Notes under the pieces: model-generated
Database searches by the model: none
What the model saw: the letters and a program-made list of their open reading frames with translations, nothing else
Told to the model about the DNA's origin: nothing
Made by a program: the position numbers and the translations under genes
Shown: piece after piece, positions 42,115 to 52,004 of the stretch
Layout: each line of letters opens with the position of its first letter
How positions within the stretch are numbered: position 1 is the stretch's first letter
Origin: Mycobacterium sp. SMC-4
Lineage (GTDB): Bacteria > Actinomycetota > Actinomycetes > Mycobacteriales > Mycobacteriaceae
Assembly: GCF_025263265.1 (NCBI RefSeq)
Contig: NZ_CP079869.1
Coordinates: 3,782,001-3,846,000 of the forward strand
Reading direction: 5' to 3'
Length of the DNA stretch: 64,000 bases

Positions 42115-42537
42115 TCAGTCATCGGCAGGCGCGTATCGCAGCATCGTCACATCGTGCTCGGGATAGTCACAGAAGACCGGTTTGACCCGCATGCCGATCC
42201 TGATATCCCCGGGTTCGACGTCGACCAATTCGGTGGAGAACCGCGGGCCCTCGTCCCATTCGACGATCGCCAGCAACTGCGGTACCGCATCGGCGAAATG
42301 CGGGCCGACCGGACGGCGGGCCACCGTATAGGAGTACAGCGTCCCCATTCCGGAGATCTCTCGCCACTCCAGGTCGTCGGCCAAGGTTCTGGGCGCACGC
42401 ACCCGCGGGTAGAAGACGTAACTCTGCAGAGACGGTGAGTACTGGATCCGCACCCGATGTTCGGACAACGCGTCCCAGAATGGTGCTGTGGTAGGGGTTT
42501 TCACCGGCATCGGTCGCTCGAATGACGCAGGGGTCAC
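42115..42537 (-). CDS. DUF35-type OB-fold protein without zinc-ribbon cysteines
   Basis: 140 residues from GTG at 42537 (VTPASFERP) with GGAAGGA upstream; a TTG two codons earlier overlapping the previous stop is possible. DUF35 proteins bind thiolase-like partners, for example ChsH2 with the aldolase Ltp2 in steroid side-chain removal. FWDALSEHRVRIQYSPSLQSY matches the N-terminal part, but the usual C-x2-C ... C-x2-C ribbon is absent (positions are Tyr/Ser/Ala). The OB part (GTLYSYTVARRPVGPHF, VEPGDIRIGMRV) is normal. Encoded two bases after its thiolase-like partner. Confidence 0.85.
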   Translation of the reverse strand: MTPASFERPMPVKTPTTAPFWDALSEHRVRIQYSPSLQSYVFYPRVRAPRTLADDLEWREISGMGTLYSYTVARRPVGPHFADAVPQLLAIVEWDEGPRFSTELVDVEPGDIRIGMRVKPVFCDYPEHDVTMLRYAPADD

Positions 42538-42539
42538 GG

Positions 42540-43748
42540 TCAACTTCCTTCCAGCACCAGGGTGGTCTGCTCGCTGAGAATGCCGCCGTTGCCGGACACG
42601 AATGCCCGATTGCAGTCGCGCACCTGTGCAGAACCCGCACGCCCCATGATCTGCCGGGTGGCATCACAGACGTGGTGCATGCCACCGGCGTTACCTGCCT
42701 GCCCGAACCCAAGCTGTCCACCGGCGGTGTTCAACGGAAAGTCTCCACCAAACGTCAGGTCGTGAGAGGCAAGGAACTCCATGCCCTTTCCCTTCTCGCA
42801 GAAACCCGCATCCTCCAAGCTGAGCAACACGGTGATGGTGTAGCAGTCGTAGATGGACACCATGTCCATCTGATCGCGAGTCAGGCCGGACATCGAGAAC
42901 GCCATGTCCGCTGCGTGCGCGATCGGCGTGTTGAGCAGGTCCTCGGCGTAGGTCGGGGTCTTGAACGGCACCTGTTCCCCGAAACCCCTGATCCACACCG
43001 GCCGGTTGGCCGCTCGTGCCGCGAGCTCTGCGCTGGCGACGACCACCGCTGCGCCGCCGACACACGGCATCACGATCTCCAGCATGTGCAGCGGGTCGGC
43101 GATGACCGGGCTGGCCAGCACATCCTCGATCGTGACCGGCTGGTGTTGCCAGATCGCGCCTTCGGTGTGCGTGGCGTTGAAGCGCTGATCGACGACCAGC
43201 TTGGCCATTGCGCGTTCGTCGTAGCCGTAGACCGAGGCATACCGCTGGGCGACCTGACCGTACGGCCCGTTCTGGCCGAGGTTGCCATAGGGAATCTCGA
43301 ATTCGGCCTGCGGCGAGCCGAATCTGTTGCTCGATGCCCCGAAGAATACGGCGTCGGACAACGATCGGGGCTTCTTGTCTGAGGTCGGCGTGATGTAGCG
43401 GGCCGGAATCGCGCATAAGACAACGTCACAGATACCCAACTCGACTGCAGCCGCAGCCCGCCAGACCATGCCGACGGCGCTGGCGCCGCCCAGGTCGACC
43501 AATTCTGCGAAGTTGGCTCTTACACCCAGGTATTCGGTCACCGTGGACGGAACGAAGATCTCACTTTCGTCGAGGTGTGTGGTGACGATTCCGTCGACGC
43601 GCTCACCGGGGAGTCCGGCGTCGGCGAGCGCCGCCGATCCGAGTTCTGCCCACTGCTCAAGCATGAACGGCGCCGGAGTCGACTTGTTGAGTCGCTCCGG
43701 AGGTAGTTCGACATAGCCGACTATGGCCGCTTCGCCGCGCAATCCCAT
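42540..43748 (-). CDS. Thiolase-superfamily lipid-transfer protein, Ltp2-like aldolase
   Basis: 402 residues from ATG at 43748, with AAGGAAAG upstream; a GTG at 43808 overlapping the upstream stop would add 20 residues unlike the family. The nucleophilic Cys of SCP2 thiolases is missing (LGGASAVGM near 87), and the segment IYDCYTITVL has Tyr (Y300) where thiolases have His. Both features fit Ltp2-type retro-aldolases that release acetyl- or propionyl-CoA from a beta-hydroxyacyl-CoA without CoA attack. The C-terminal GQLGFGQAGNAGGMHH loop is normal. Paired with the DUF35 gene. Role: chain-shortening step at a quaternary or ring carbon, by analogy. Confidence 0.8.
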   Translation of the reverse strand: MGLRGEAAIVGYVELPPERLNKSTPAPFMLEQWAELGSAALADAGLPGERVDGIVTTHLDESEIFVPSTVTEYLGVRANFAELVDLGGASAVGMVWRAAAAVELGICDVVLCAIPARYITPTSDKKPRSLSDAVFFGASSNRFGSPQAEFEIPYGNLGQNGPYGQVAQRYASVYGYDERAMAKLVVDQRFNATHTEGAIWQHQPVTIEDVLASPVIADPLHMLEIVMPCVGGAAVVVASAELAARAANRPVWIRGFGEQVPFKTPTYAEDLLNTPIAHAADMAFSMSGLTRDQMDMVSIYDCYTITVLLSLEDAGFCEKGKGMEFLASHDLTFGGDFPLNTAGGQLGFGQAGNAGGMHHVCDATRQIMGRAGSAQVRDCNRAFVSGNGGILSEQTTLVLEGS

Positions 43749-43804
43749 GGGCACTCGCTTTCCTTCGATGGTCCGCCGATCGCGGGGGTGTCCGGTTCGG
43801 TCGA

Positions 43805-46027
43805 TCACCCTCGGGGAAGCCCGAGGATCATCTGGGCGATGATGTTGAGCTGAATCTCCTTGGTACCGCCACCGATCAGTTCGGCCGGAAGGTGAAAATA
43901 GGGTTCGACGACCACCGGATCGGAGTCTTCGACCAGCGCTGCCGGGGCCGCGAGGTCGAGGGTGGCTGTGAACGTCCGGCGCAGCATCACGTTCATAGCG
44001 ACCTTGGCGATACTCGATGTCGGACCGGGCGCTTGCCCGTCGAGCAGACGCATGACCTCGCGCACCGCCAGCACTTTGATGGCATTGGCATAGGCATCGG
44101 ATTCGCCCAGTGCGACAAGCACCCGCGCGTGGTCGGGGCGGTCCTGCCCGGCCAGGGTGCGCAGAATGTGGGCCCGGTCGAAGTTGACATAGCCGCTGAT
44201 GGCCACCCGTTCCTGAGCCATCGTCGCGATGGCCAGGCCCCAGCCATCGGTAGGACCACCGAGCAGCAATTCGTCGGGCACGAACACGTCATCGAGAAAC
44301 ACCTCGTTGAAGTGCGCTTCGCCGGTGGCCTGACGGATCGGTCGCAGCTCAACTCCTGCTGAGCCCATGTCGACGATGAAGTAGCCGATGCCCCGGTGTT
44401 TGGCGGCATCGGGATCGGTCCGCGCCAACAGCGCCCCGTAATCGGCAACGTGGGCTGAGGAGGTCCAGATCTTGTGACCGTTGATGCGCCATCCGCCCTC
44501 GACCCTGGTGGCCCGGGTGGTCAGCGAAGCCAGGTCAGAACCCGCGCCAGGCTCACTGAACAGTTGGCACCAGGTCATATCGCCGCGCTGGGTCGGTGGG
44601 ATGAAACGCTGCTGCAGATGCTCGGACGCCGAGGTGATCAGCGCGGGCAGTATCCACTCGGCGATGTTGAGGGAGGGCCGCACCAAGTCGGGCCGCTTGG
44701 CGAACTCCTCGTCGATGATCAGCAACTGCACTTGAGTGGCACCCACACCCCATGGCTTCGGCCAGTGCGGCGCGATCAGACCGGCCTGCGCCAGCAGCGT
44801 CCGTTGTGGGCCGGTGGCAAGATTCGGGTAATCACCCTGGCGGCCTGGCCGGTCATTGCGCAGGGTCGCCGCCTCGTCGAGCACGCCGGCCACCCAGGCA
44901 CGGAACTCGGCGTCCACGTCACCCAGTTTCACCGACACATCCCGACTGTGACGACGGGTAAGAGACCCGAGCTCCTGGGCGACGTTGCCGACAGGTCCGA
45001 TCGAGGCAGCCATGCTGGTGGCCTTGCGCCAGTACAGATGCAGGTCGTGCTCCCAGGTGAAACCGATAGCACCGAACATCGTCAACGCATCGAATACCAG
45101 ATCGGGTGCCGGCGCGATGGCCATCAATGCGCCGGCGCCGGCCGCGATCTGGCTTTGCACCGGCGACTCCGACACCGCGCGCACGGCGTCCCATGCCGCA
45201 GCGGTCGCGAGTTCACAATTGACCAGCAACATCGCCGCCTGGTGCTGCAGCGCCTGGAAACTGCCGATCGGCCTGCCGAACTGCTCCCGGGTGCGCAGAT
45301 GGTCGATGACTGCGTTCAGACACCAGCGCACCGTCCCGGCAGCCGAACACGCTGTCAGAGCCACCGCAATCGATCGGGCGCGCGCCTCGTCGATGTCGTT
45401 CAGTACGGCACCGGATCCCACGACGTGTCCATCGAGATGCAGGACACCGACGTCGACCGTCTTGTCGGTGCCCGTCCGCTTTTCGACGCTGACGTGGGCT
45501 TGCGCGGGGTCGACCACACACCACACCGTTTGACGCTCCGCAGCGGCTGCTACGACGACAAACTGGGCCGAGCAGATCCCGACCGTCGCACTCGAGACGC
45601 CGCGCAACTCCCATCCGCCGTCCACCGGGGTGGCACGAATGGTGTTCTGCACCGGCAGAACCAGAGTCGCGGCCGCGCCTTCGGCAAGCCGGGTCAGCAG
45701 CGCCGCAGCGACCGCACCGTCGCCCGCCTGCATCACAACTGCACCTGCGATCACCGTCTGCAACACCGGCCCGGGCAGCAGGGCCGTCGCAGCCGCCTCC
45801 AGTGCACAGCCGGCGTCGACCATTGTCCCGCCTTGGCCACCCACCCGCTCCGGCAGGTGCACAGCATGAAAACCATTCTGGATGAACGCATTCCACCATT
45901 CAGGGAGTTCACCGGCGGCCAGCGAGTCGAATGCTGCTCGGGTGGCGTCGATCGGCGCGTGCCGAGCGGCGAACGCAGTCACGGCCTCGGCGAGTTGCTG
46001 TTGCTCGGGCGTCAGCGCGATGCTCAC
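43805..46027 (-). CDS. Fused two-domain acyl-CoA dehydrogenase (FadE6/FadE34-like)
   Basis: 740 residues, two acyl-CoA dehydrogenase modules in one chain: about 1-360 and 365-740. The first is poorly conserved in its flavin motifs (HLPERVGGQGG, REQFGRPIGSFQALQH). The second has LFSEPGAGSDLASLTTR near 490 and HKIWTSSAHVADYG near 515, and ends LIGGGTKEIQLNIIAQMILG, where Gly replaces the Glu often found before GT. Fused dehydrogenases of this length include FadE34, which acts on steroid side-chain CoA esters. GTG start overlaps the epimerase stop (GTGA). Followed by the Ltp2-like and DUF35 genes, giving dehydrogenation then aldol cleavage. Confidence 0.9.
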   Translation of the reverse strand: MSIALTPEQQQLAEAVTAFAARHAPIDATRAAFDSLAAGELPEWWNAFIQNGFHAVHLPERVGGQGGTMVDAGCALEAAATALLPGPVLQTVIAGAVVMQAGDGAVAAALLTRLAEGAAATLVLPVQNTIRATPVDGGWELRGVSSATVGICSAQFVVVAAAAERQTVWCVVDPAQAHVSVEKRTGTDKTVDVGVLHLDGHVVGSGAVLNDIDEARARSIAVALTACSAAGTVRWCLNAVIDHLRTREQFGRPIGSFQALQHQAAMLLVNCELATAAAWDAVRAVSESPVQSQIAAGAGALMAIAPAPDLVFDALTMFGAIGFTWEHDLHLYWRKATSMAASIGPVGNVAQELGSLTRRHSRDVSVKLGDVDAEFRAWVAGVLDEAATLRNDRPGRQGDYPNLATGPQRTLLAQAGLIAPHWPKPWGVGATQVQLLIIDEEFAKRPDLVRPSLNIAEWILPALITSASEHLQQRFIPPTQRGDMTWCQLFSEPGAGSDLASLTTRATRVEGGWRINGHKIWTSSAHVADYGALLARTDPDAAKHRGIGYFIVDMGSAGVELRPIRQATGEAHFNEVFLDDVFVPDELLLGGPTDGWGLAIATMAQERVAISGYVNFDRAHILRTLAGQDRPDHARVLVALGESDAYANAIKVLAVREVMRLLDGQAPGPTSSIAKVAMNVMLRRTFTATLDLAAPAALVEDSDPVVVEPYFHLPAELIGGGTKEIQLNIIAQMILGLPRG

Positions 46028-47037
46028 GGGGCGACCTTCTCAGATGCAGTTCTGCGATGGCGATCGCGGAAGAAACGGGCCGCGGCGGCGATCGCGTCGG
46101 GCGTCGGCTGTGGCTGCCAGCCCAGCTCACGCACTGCCTTCGAGTGATCCATCGGCGACATGATGTTCATCAGTCGGATGTTCAGGGGCGTGAACTTGGT
46201 ATCGGTGCCGCGAACCCGCGACACCGCATCGTTGACATGACTCAACGCCGACATCAGCCGGATCGGGACAGCGCGCTTCGGAGGTGCGACGTCGACGGCC
46301 GAACAGCCGATCTGGTAGATCTCCCGAGCGGTCATGAACCGCTCGGAGACGATGTAGCGCTCCCCCGGCCGCCCTCGCTGCCCGGCCAAGAGCAGCGCCC
46401 GAGCGGCGTCCTCGATACCGACCACCTCGGACTGGTAGCCGTCGATGTAGAACGGCAGCTTGCCGCGCACCGCGGCAGCCAGCAGGCCGCCGTGCGGTGT
46501 CGGGAGCCAGTCACCCGGGCCATAGGTATTGGCCACACACATCGCCACACCCGGTAACCCGCGGCCGGCATAGTCGAACACCAACCGCTCCGCCGCCACC
46601 CTCGACGCGATGTAGTCGCCGCCGACATCGCCCCAGTTGTGCGCTGTGGTCTCGTCGGCCAGCCCGTGCGAGCTCAGGCCGATGGTTCCGATGGTGCTGG
46701 TGAAGACGAAGCGCGACAGCCGGGCCCGCACAGCGACGTCGAGCACATTGCGCAGGCCGTCGACGTTGGTGCGCCACAGCGGTTGTGGGTTGCGTAGCCA
46801 CGGTCGCGCATCGACCACACAGTGGTACACGACGTCACAGCCCTGCATTGCCGACTGCAATGCCTCGGTGTCGAAGACATCCCCGTGGTGCACCTCCACG
46901 GGTAGTCCGTCGATGCCGCGGGTCGAACTCGTGGAGCGGATCAGGACACGTATGTCGTCTTCCCCACGGACGACCAACTGCTTGGCGACATGTGACCCGA
47001 GAAATCCACTGGCGCCGATCACCAGCTTCGTCGCCAT
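46024..47037 (-). CDS. NAD-dependent epimerase/3-beta-hydroxysteroid dehydrogenase-like protein
   Basis: 337 residues from ATG at 47037, preceded by GAAAGGTGAG; the GTG three bases earlier is less likely. [15 protein letters not shown] (residues 7-21) binds [11 protein letters not shown] near 52, [15 protein letters not shown] near 75 and the Ser/Thr-Tyr-x3-Lys-like region TSTIGTIGL... [13 protein letters not shown] mark an extended SDR in which Tyr-I-A-S-R has Arg in the Lys place. The family includes dihydroflavonol reductases and 3-beta-HSDs. First gene of the unit with the fused FadE, Ltp2-like and DUF35 genes. It faces a TetR gene across a palindromic operator. Confidence 0.8.
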   Translation of the reverse strand: MATKLVIGASGFLGSHVAKQLVVRGEDDIRVLIRSTSSTRGIDGLPVEVHHGDVFDTEALQSAMQGCDVVYHCVVDARPWLRNPQPLWRTNVDGLRNVLDVAVRARLSRFVFTSTIGTIGLSSHGLADETTAHNWGDVGGDYIASRVAAERLVFDYAGRGLPGVAMCVANTYGPGDWLPTPHGGLLAAAVRGKLPFYIDGYQSEVVGIEDAARALLLAGQRGRPGERYIVSERFMTAREIYQIGCSAVDVAPPKRAVPIRLMSALSHVNDAVSRVRGTDTKFTPLNIRLMNIMSPMDHSKAVRELGWQPQPTPDAIAAAARFFRDRHRRTASEKVAP

Positions 47038-47057
47038 CACTCACCTTTCGCCATTGG

Positions 47058-47074
47058 CGAGACGCACCGTCTCG
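47058..47074. promoter_or_regulatory. Perfect 17-bp dyad CGAGACG-CAC-CGTCTCG
   Basis: Lies between the epimerase (start 47037) and TetR (start 47139) genes. Its 7-3-7 layout is typical of TetR operators. Its centre and CGAGA outer half resemble the CGAGAAT-N3-ATTCTCG version of the region-wide motif, so related regulators may read them. Probably the operator of the adjacent TetR protein. Confidence 0.65.
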
Positions 47075-47138
47075 TTGTGTGGGAGACTACGGGGCGATGT
47101 CCTCGCGTGTAAAGCCACCGACGAACAGGACGCAACCG

Positions 47139-47720
47139 ATGACCACCGACGTCACCACGCCGCGGCGCCGCAGCGAGAAGTCCCGGCTCGCGATCGTCGG
47201 CGCCACCCGCGAGATGCTGATGGAACGGGGATTCGACAAGCTCAGTATCGAGGCGGTGGCTGCTCGCGCAGGCGTGGGCAAGCAGACGATCTACCGGTGG
47301 TGGCCCAGCAGACATGCTCTTGTCGCCGATGTCATCCTCGAATACGCCGACCGCATCCTGCGCCCGATCGCCGATACCGACGACCTCGTCGCCGATTGCT
47401 GTGCGTGGGCCGCCGATCTGGCCAAAGCGCTGACCACCGCCCGCGGCAACGCGATGCTGCGCTTGCTGACCACCGCGGGCATGGAGCATCCCGATACCGC
47501 CGCGCGTCTGCGTGCGGGTTTCAGCGTTCCGTTGCACGACACCGTGCGCAACCGACTCCAAGCCGCGGGGCTGAGCCCCGATGATGTCCGCGATTGCGCC
47601 GATGCCATCGTCGGCGGCGTGGTGTACGCCATCCTCAGCGAGGGGCGGTCATTCGACCCTCGGCGCGCCGAGACGATTACCCGCACGGTGCTGACTGGAA
47701 TCCGGGGAGGGACCCCATGA
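47139..47720 (+). CDS. TetR-family transcriptional regulator
   Basis: 193 residues from ATG at 47139. HTH domain: [20 protein letters not shown] then [20 protein letters not shown] and SRHALVADV, about residues 14-62. It has the short C-terminal domain of the AcrR-like group with W-rich turn YRWW. It is divergently transcribed from the epimerase-FadE-Ltp2-like unit, with a perfect dyad between, and its stop overlaps the sulfatase start (ATGA). It could control both directions. Confidence 0.9.
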   Translation: MTTDVTTPRRRSEKSRLAIVGATREMLMERGFDKLSIEAVAARAGVGKQTIYRWWPSRHALVADVILEYADRILRPIADTDDLVADCCAWAADLAKALTTARGNAMLRLLTTAGMEHPDTAARLRAGFSVPLHDTVRNRLQAAGLSPDDVRDCADAIVGGVVYAILSEGRSFDPRRAETITRTVLTGIRGGTP

Positions 47721-49552
47721 CCGATACACGTCCCGACCTCGTCATCGTGATGACCGATGAAGAGCGGGCGACACCGCCTTACGAGGGTGCGCAGCTGCAG
47801 CGCTGGCGTGGCGAAACCCTTTCGGGCCGTGCATGGTTCGATCAACACGGTGTCAGCTTCACCCGCCACTACACAGGCTCGCTGGCCTGCGTGCCGAGCC
47901 GGCCGACGATTTTCACAGGTCACTACCCCGACCTGCACGGTGTCACCCAGACCGACGGAATCGGCAAGGCTCACGACGACTCTCGGCTGCGCTGGCTGCG
48001 CCGGGGCGAAGTGCCGACCATGGGTAACTGGTTCCGCGCCGCCGGCTACGACACCTACTACGACGGCAAGTGGCACATCTCCCATGCCGACCTCATCGAT
48101 CCCGCCACCGGGAGATCCCTCGACACCAACGATGACGACGGGCGTATCAACCCCGCCGCGGTGGCGCGCTACCTCGCAGCCGATCCGCTGGACCCGTACG
48201 GCTTCTCGGGATGGGTGGGACCCGAACCCCACGGTGCGAAGATGTCGAACGCCGGCATCCGGCGCGACCCATTGATCGCCGACCGCGTGGTGTCCTGGCT
48301 ACATGACCGGTATGCGCGCCGGCGCGCCGGTGACCCGGCGGCGCTGCGACCGTTCCTGTTAGTGGCCAGCTTCGTCAACCCGCACGACATCGTGCTGTTT
48401 CCGGCATGGTCGCGGCGCAGCCCACTGACACCGTCCCCGCTGGACCCACCCCCCGTCCCAGCCGCCCCTACCGCGGCAGAGGACCTGTCGACCAAGCCCG
48501 CGGCACAGCAGGCCTTCCGGGATGCGTACTACTCCGGCTACGGTCCGGCTCGGGCCATCGAGCGAACGTATCGGCGCGGCGCCCAGCGTTACCGCGATCT
48601 CTACTACCGCCTGCACGCCGAGGTCGACTCGCCGATCGATCGGGTGCGGCGGGCAGTCACCGAGGGCGGTTCCGGTAGCGGACCCGACGACACCGTACTG
48701 GTCCGCACCGCTGACCACGGTGATCTGCTCGGCGCCCACGGCGGTCTGCATCAGAAGTGGTTCAACCTCTACGACGAAGCGACCCGGGTGCCATTCGTCA
48801 TTGCGCGGATTGGCAACCATCCCACAACGGCGCGCACCGTGAGCGCACCGACATCCCACGTCGACCTCCTGCCGACGCTGCTGGCGGCGGCCCGAGTCGA
48901 TGTCAGTTCGGTTGCCGGACAGCTGGCAGAGCGTTTCACCGAAGTACACCCGCTGGTGGGACACAACCTGATGCCGGTGGTCGACGGCGCACCGGCCGAC
49001 GATGACCGCCCGGTGTACCTGATGACGCGCGACAACGTGCTCGAAGGCGACACGGGCGCGTCGGCGGTCGCGCGCGCAATGCGGTTGACAGCGAGAGTTC
49101 CACGCGCACTGCGTATCCGGATTCCAGCCAACACCGGAGCCAACTTCGAGGGGTTGGTAAATAGAGTCGACGACGGTTGCGCCGAAGGCGGCCGTGGGCA
49201 TCTGTGGAAGCTGGTGCGTTCGTTCGATGACCCGTCGACGTGGACCGAACCCGGGGTACGACAACTGGCTGCCGATGGCCCGCAAGGACTGAGCTATCGC
49301 AGCACTCCACTTGACGACCAGTGGGAGCTTTACGATCTGACCGAGGATCCCATCGAAGCGCACAACAGATGGACCGACCCGCAACTCCACGAGCTTCGTA
49401 GCTTCCTGCGTTCACAGCTGAAATCCTTGCGGACACAATCTATTCCAGAACGGAATCGACCGTGGCCCTACGCCGAGCGCCGATCGGCCCTGGCGCCGAG
49501 ACGCCGGCCGGTCCGGGACGCGCTGATGGCGTTGCGCCGCCGGCTGCGCTGA
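47717..49552 (+). CDS. Type I sulfatase (formylglycine-dependent)
   Basis: 611 residues from ATG at 47717, overlapping the TetR stop. The sulfatase signature C-x-P-x-R is present as C58-V-P-S-R, followed by [14 protein letters not shown]58 would be converted to formylglycine. Metal ligands are likely in VMTDEE (D14, E15) and [13 protein letters not shown] near 336. DGKWHIS near 117 provides the Lys/His of the active site. No signal peptide is visible, so a cytoplasmic enzyme. It removes sulfate from an ester, perhaps a sulfated sterol or aromatic compound before catabolism, as its position beside the degradation genes suggests. Confidence 0.9.
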   Translation: MTDTRPDLVIVMTDEERATPPYEGAQLQRWRGETLSGRAWFDQHGVSFTRHYTGSLACVPSRPTIFTGHYPDLHGVTQTDGIGKAHDDSRLRWLRRGEVPTMGNWFRAAGYDTYYDGKWHISHADLIDPATGRSLDTNDDDGRINPAAVARYLAADPLDPYGFSGWVGPEPHGAKMSNAGIRRDPLIADRVVSWLHDRYARRRAGDPAALRPFLLVASFVNPHDIVLFPAWSRRSPLTPSPLDPPPVPAAPTAAEDLSTKPAAQQAFRDAYYSGYGPARAIERTYRRGAQRYRDLYYRLHAEVDSPIDRVRRAVTEGGSGSGPDDTVLVRTADHGDLLGAHGGLHQKWFNLYDEATRVPFVIARIGNHPTTARTVSAPTSHVDLLPTLLAAARVDVSSVAGQLAERFTEVHPLVGHNLMPVVDGAPADDDRPVYLMTRDNVLEGDTGASAVARAMRLTARVPRALRIRIPANTGANFEGLVNRVDDGCAEGGRGHLWKLVRSFDDPSTWTEPGVRQLAADGPQGLSYRSTPLDDQWELYDLTEDPIEAHNRWTDPQLHELRSFLRSQLKSLRTQSIPERNRPWPYAERRSALAPRRRPVRDALMALRRRLR

Positions 49553-49567
49553 GCGGCGAGCCGGCAA

Positions 49568-50842
49568 TCAGGCTCCGGCGAGCTGCTTTTCCCGGTACAG
49601 CCGCGCCCATTCGGCGCGCGGCCGGATCGAGGTATCGACATCAGTGGCCTTGGCGCGCAACGCACCCACGGTCGCGTTGGCTTTGGGGGTACGGGCGAAC
49701 GGGTCCCAGGTGAAGAAATTGCACGCGTTCTGCCAGGTGATCTTGTTGATGTCGGTGGCATCGGCGCCGGCGGCGGTCAACTCCGCGAGCACCTGTTCGG
49801 GAGCGTCGGGCCAGAAGCAGTCCGAATGCGGGTAATCGCATTCCCACGCGATGATGTCGATACCGATCTCGTGCCGCAGCTTCAGCGACGTCTTGTCGGT
49901 GACGTAGCAGGCCAGCGAATGCTCCCGAAACACGTCGGAGGGCAACTTGTCACCGAAGTCACGGCGCAGCCACTTCTGGTTGGTGTAGTGCCGGTCGGAG
50001 CGATCCAGGTAGAACGGTATCCAGCCGATGCCGCCCTCGGAAAACGCGAACTTCAGATCGGGGTAGTTGCGCATCGCCGGGCCCCAGAGCAGGTCCTGGG
50101 CGCACATCGCGGACACTTGAGTGGCCAGGATGATCAAGTTGTCGATCGGCGCATCCTTGGCCATCGAGATCGCGCCGAATCCGGTGCCGATGTGCAGGCA
50201 CATCACCACGTTCTCTTCCGACAGGGTCCGGAAAACCGGGCCCCAGTACTCCTCGTCGAAGTAGCTCGGCAGTCCTTCCAGGTGCGGTAGTTCCGGCATG
50301 GTGACCGCACGGCAGCCCTTGGCGGCGACCCGGCGGATCTCCGCGCACATGGCCTCGGGGTTCCAAGTGGGCAGGATCGCGATCGGAATGAAGCGGTCAG
50401 GGTAGGACCCGGCCCACTCGTCGATGTGCCAGTCGTTGTACGCCGACACCATGACCAGGGTGCTCTCCTCGCGGTGCATGTTGAGGTGTCGCGCGGAAAA
50501 GCCGGTGAAGGTCGGGAAGCACATCGAGGCGAGGATGCCGTTGCGGTTCATGTCGCGCACCCGCTCGTGCACGTCGTAGACACCGGGCCGCATCTCGGCG
50601 AACCCGGCCGGATCGCGGCCCCACTCCTCGGCCGGCCAGGAAACCACGGCGTTCAGTCCGCTGACACCCTGTGGGCGGCCCTGGTACATCCACTGATCCA
50701 CGCCTTTGTCATCGGTGACGACGATCGGTGCCTCCTCTTTGAATTTGGCCGGCACATGGCGCAGGAACATGTCCGGCGGTTCCACGACGTGGTCGTCGAT
50801 GCTCACCAGGATCAGGTCGTCGGTGCTCAGTTCGGCGCTCAT
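49568..50842 (-). CDS. Amidohydrolase-2 family protein
   Basis: 424 residues. SIDDHVVEPPDMF near residue 14 is the modified N-terminal metal motif, CLHIGTGF near 213 supplies the next His, and WECDYPHSDCFWPD near 323 the Asp. It is a distant paralogue of the gene at 9833-11005 and belongs with metal-dependent decarboxylases and hydrolases acting on aromatic or unsaturated acids. Convergent to the sulfatase gene with a 15-base gap and divergent from an AraC gene with 24 bases between starts, which suggests direct control by that regulator. Confidence 0.85.
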   Translation of the reverse strand: MSAELSTDDLILVSIDDHVVEPPDMFLRHVPAKFKEEAPIVVTDDKGVDQWMYQGRPQGVSGLNAVVSWPAEEWGRDPAGFAEMRPGVYDVHERVRDMNRNGILASMCFPTFTGFSARHLNMHREESTLVMVSAYNDWHIDEWAGSYPDRFIPIAILPTWNPEAMCAEIRRVAAKGCRAVTMPELPHLEGLPSYFDEEYWGPVFRTLSEENVVMCLHIGTGFGAISMAKDAPIDNLIILATQVSAMCAQDLLWGPAMRNYPDLKFAFSEGGIGWIPFYLDRSDRHYTNQKWLRRDFGDKLPSDVFREHSLACYVTDKTSLKLRHEIGIDIIAWECDYPHSDCFWPDAPEQVLAELTAAGADATDINKITWQNACNFFTWDPFARTPKANATVGALRAKATDVDTSIRPRAEWARLYREKQLAGA

Positions 50843-50866
50843 ACCTCAGTAGTACCGTCTCCAGAC

Positions 50867-51718
50867 ATGACCGCCTCTGCGTTCTCGGACAGAAAGTTGT
50901 CCGAGTCGGCCAAACTCGCCGTGCCGGCCGCGCGGCGGGTGATCGACCTACGACGCGGAGGGTGTGCGCTGGGTGGCAGCTACCTCTACGAGGGCGACGC
51001 GCTGATCACCGGATGGCACTCACACGACGTACACCAGATCGAATACGCCCTACACGGCGTGGTCGAGGTGGAGACCGATTCGGCGCACTATCTGCTGCCG
51101 CCGCAGCAGGCGGCGTGGATCCCTGCCGGCCTCGAACACCAGGCGGTGATGAACCCCGACGTGAAAACAGTGGCCGTGATGTTCGACCGTTCACTCATCG
51201 ACGATGCCGGTGACCGCGCCCGAATCCTCGCGGTCTCCCCGCTGATCCGGGAGATGATGGTCTACGGTCTGCGCTGGCCCATCGACCGAGCACGCGGCGA
51301 CGACATCTCCGACGGGTTCTTTCGAACTCTGGCCGCGCTGGTCACCGAGGCCCTCGACTACGAGGCCCCGCTGAGCCTGCCCACCGCCGACCACCCGATC
51401 GTCGCTGCGGCGATGGCCTACACCAAAAAGCACCTCGCGACCGCCACGTGCGCGCAGGTGAGCAGGGCGGTGTCGGTATCCGAGCGCACCCTGCGCCGCC
51501 TGTTCGCCGACACCCTGGGACTGCCGTGGCGCACCTATCTACTGCACGCCCGTATGCTGCGCGCGATGGCGTTGCTGGCCGCACCGATGCAATCGGTCGG
51601 CGACACTGCCGGCGCAGTCGGATTCGACAGCGTCAGCTCCTTTACCCGGGCGTTCACCCAGTTTTGTGGCGAAACGCCGTCGGCGTATCGCCGCCGGGTC
51701 ACCGAATCGAGCGGGTGA
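50867..51718 (+). CDS. AraC-family transcriptional regulator
   Basis: 283 residues from ATG at 50867. An N-terminal cupin-like sensor (WHSHDVHQIEYALHGVVEVE, about residues 48-67, and PPQQAAWIPAGLEHQ) is followed by a double helix-turn-helix from about 180: TCAQVSRAVSVSERTLRRLF and the C-terminal GDTAGAVGFDSVSSFTRAF with the PSAYRRR end. Such regulators with the cupin sensor usually activate a neighbour when bound to a small molecule. The divergent amidohydrolase gene is the obvious target. Confidence 0.9.
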   Translation: MTASAFSDRKLSESAKLAVPAARRVIDLRRGGCALGGSYLYEGDALITGWHSHDVHQIEYALHGVVEVETDSAHYLLPPQQAAWIPAGLEHQAVMNPDVKTVAVMFDRSLIDDAGDRARILAVSPLIREMMVYGLRWPIDRARGDDISDGFFRTLAALVTEALDYEAPLSLPTADHPIVAAAMAYTKKHLATATCAQVSRAVSVSERTLRRLFADTLGLPWRTYLLHARMLRAMALLAAPMQSVGDTAGAVGFDSVSSFTRAFTQFCGETPSAYRRRVTESSG

Positions 51719-51764
51719 GCTACGGCATGTTTGCCAACCGTCGCGGTGGGGCAATAATTCGGCC

Positions 51765-52001
51765 ATGACAGAAGGCACACCGCATGCGGACGACCCGTTC
51801 AACGAGGCGCTCGCCACGACGGGGTTGTTTCTCCTGATGTCTGCTGTCATCGCGCTGGCGGTCGCGCTGGCGAGCTGGGGCATGTCTGAACTGGTGATCG
51901 CCGCCCTGGCAGGCTCGGCCGCGGTGATCAGTTTCACGGCCAGCATCTTCTGCTTCAAAACCGAAGCCACCGACCGCGCTGTCGCCGAGGCGCCGATGTA
52001 G
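51765..52001 (+). CDS. Small membrane protein, two predicted helices
   Basis: 78 residues from ATG at 51765. Two hydrophobic stretches (TTGLFLLMSAVIALAVALAS, about 18-37, and LVIAALAGSAAVISFTASIF, about 43-62) with short charged ends. No recognised family or export motif. 46 bases after the AraC stop; ribosome site is not clear. It converges on a TetR gene, whose stop lies four bases away. Function unknown. Confidence 0.6.
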   Translation: MTEGTPHADDPFNEALATTGLFLLMSAVIALAVALASWGMSELVIAALAGSAAVISFTASIFCFKTEATDRAVAEAPM

Positions 52002-52004
52002 GGA

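Noticed and set aside
42078..42117. Terminator hairpin TGACCG-N11-CGGTCA after the cyclase gene
   Set aside because: The stem is short and the loop long, and it runs into the DUF35 stop codon; not convincing.
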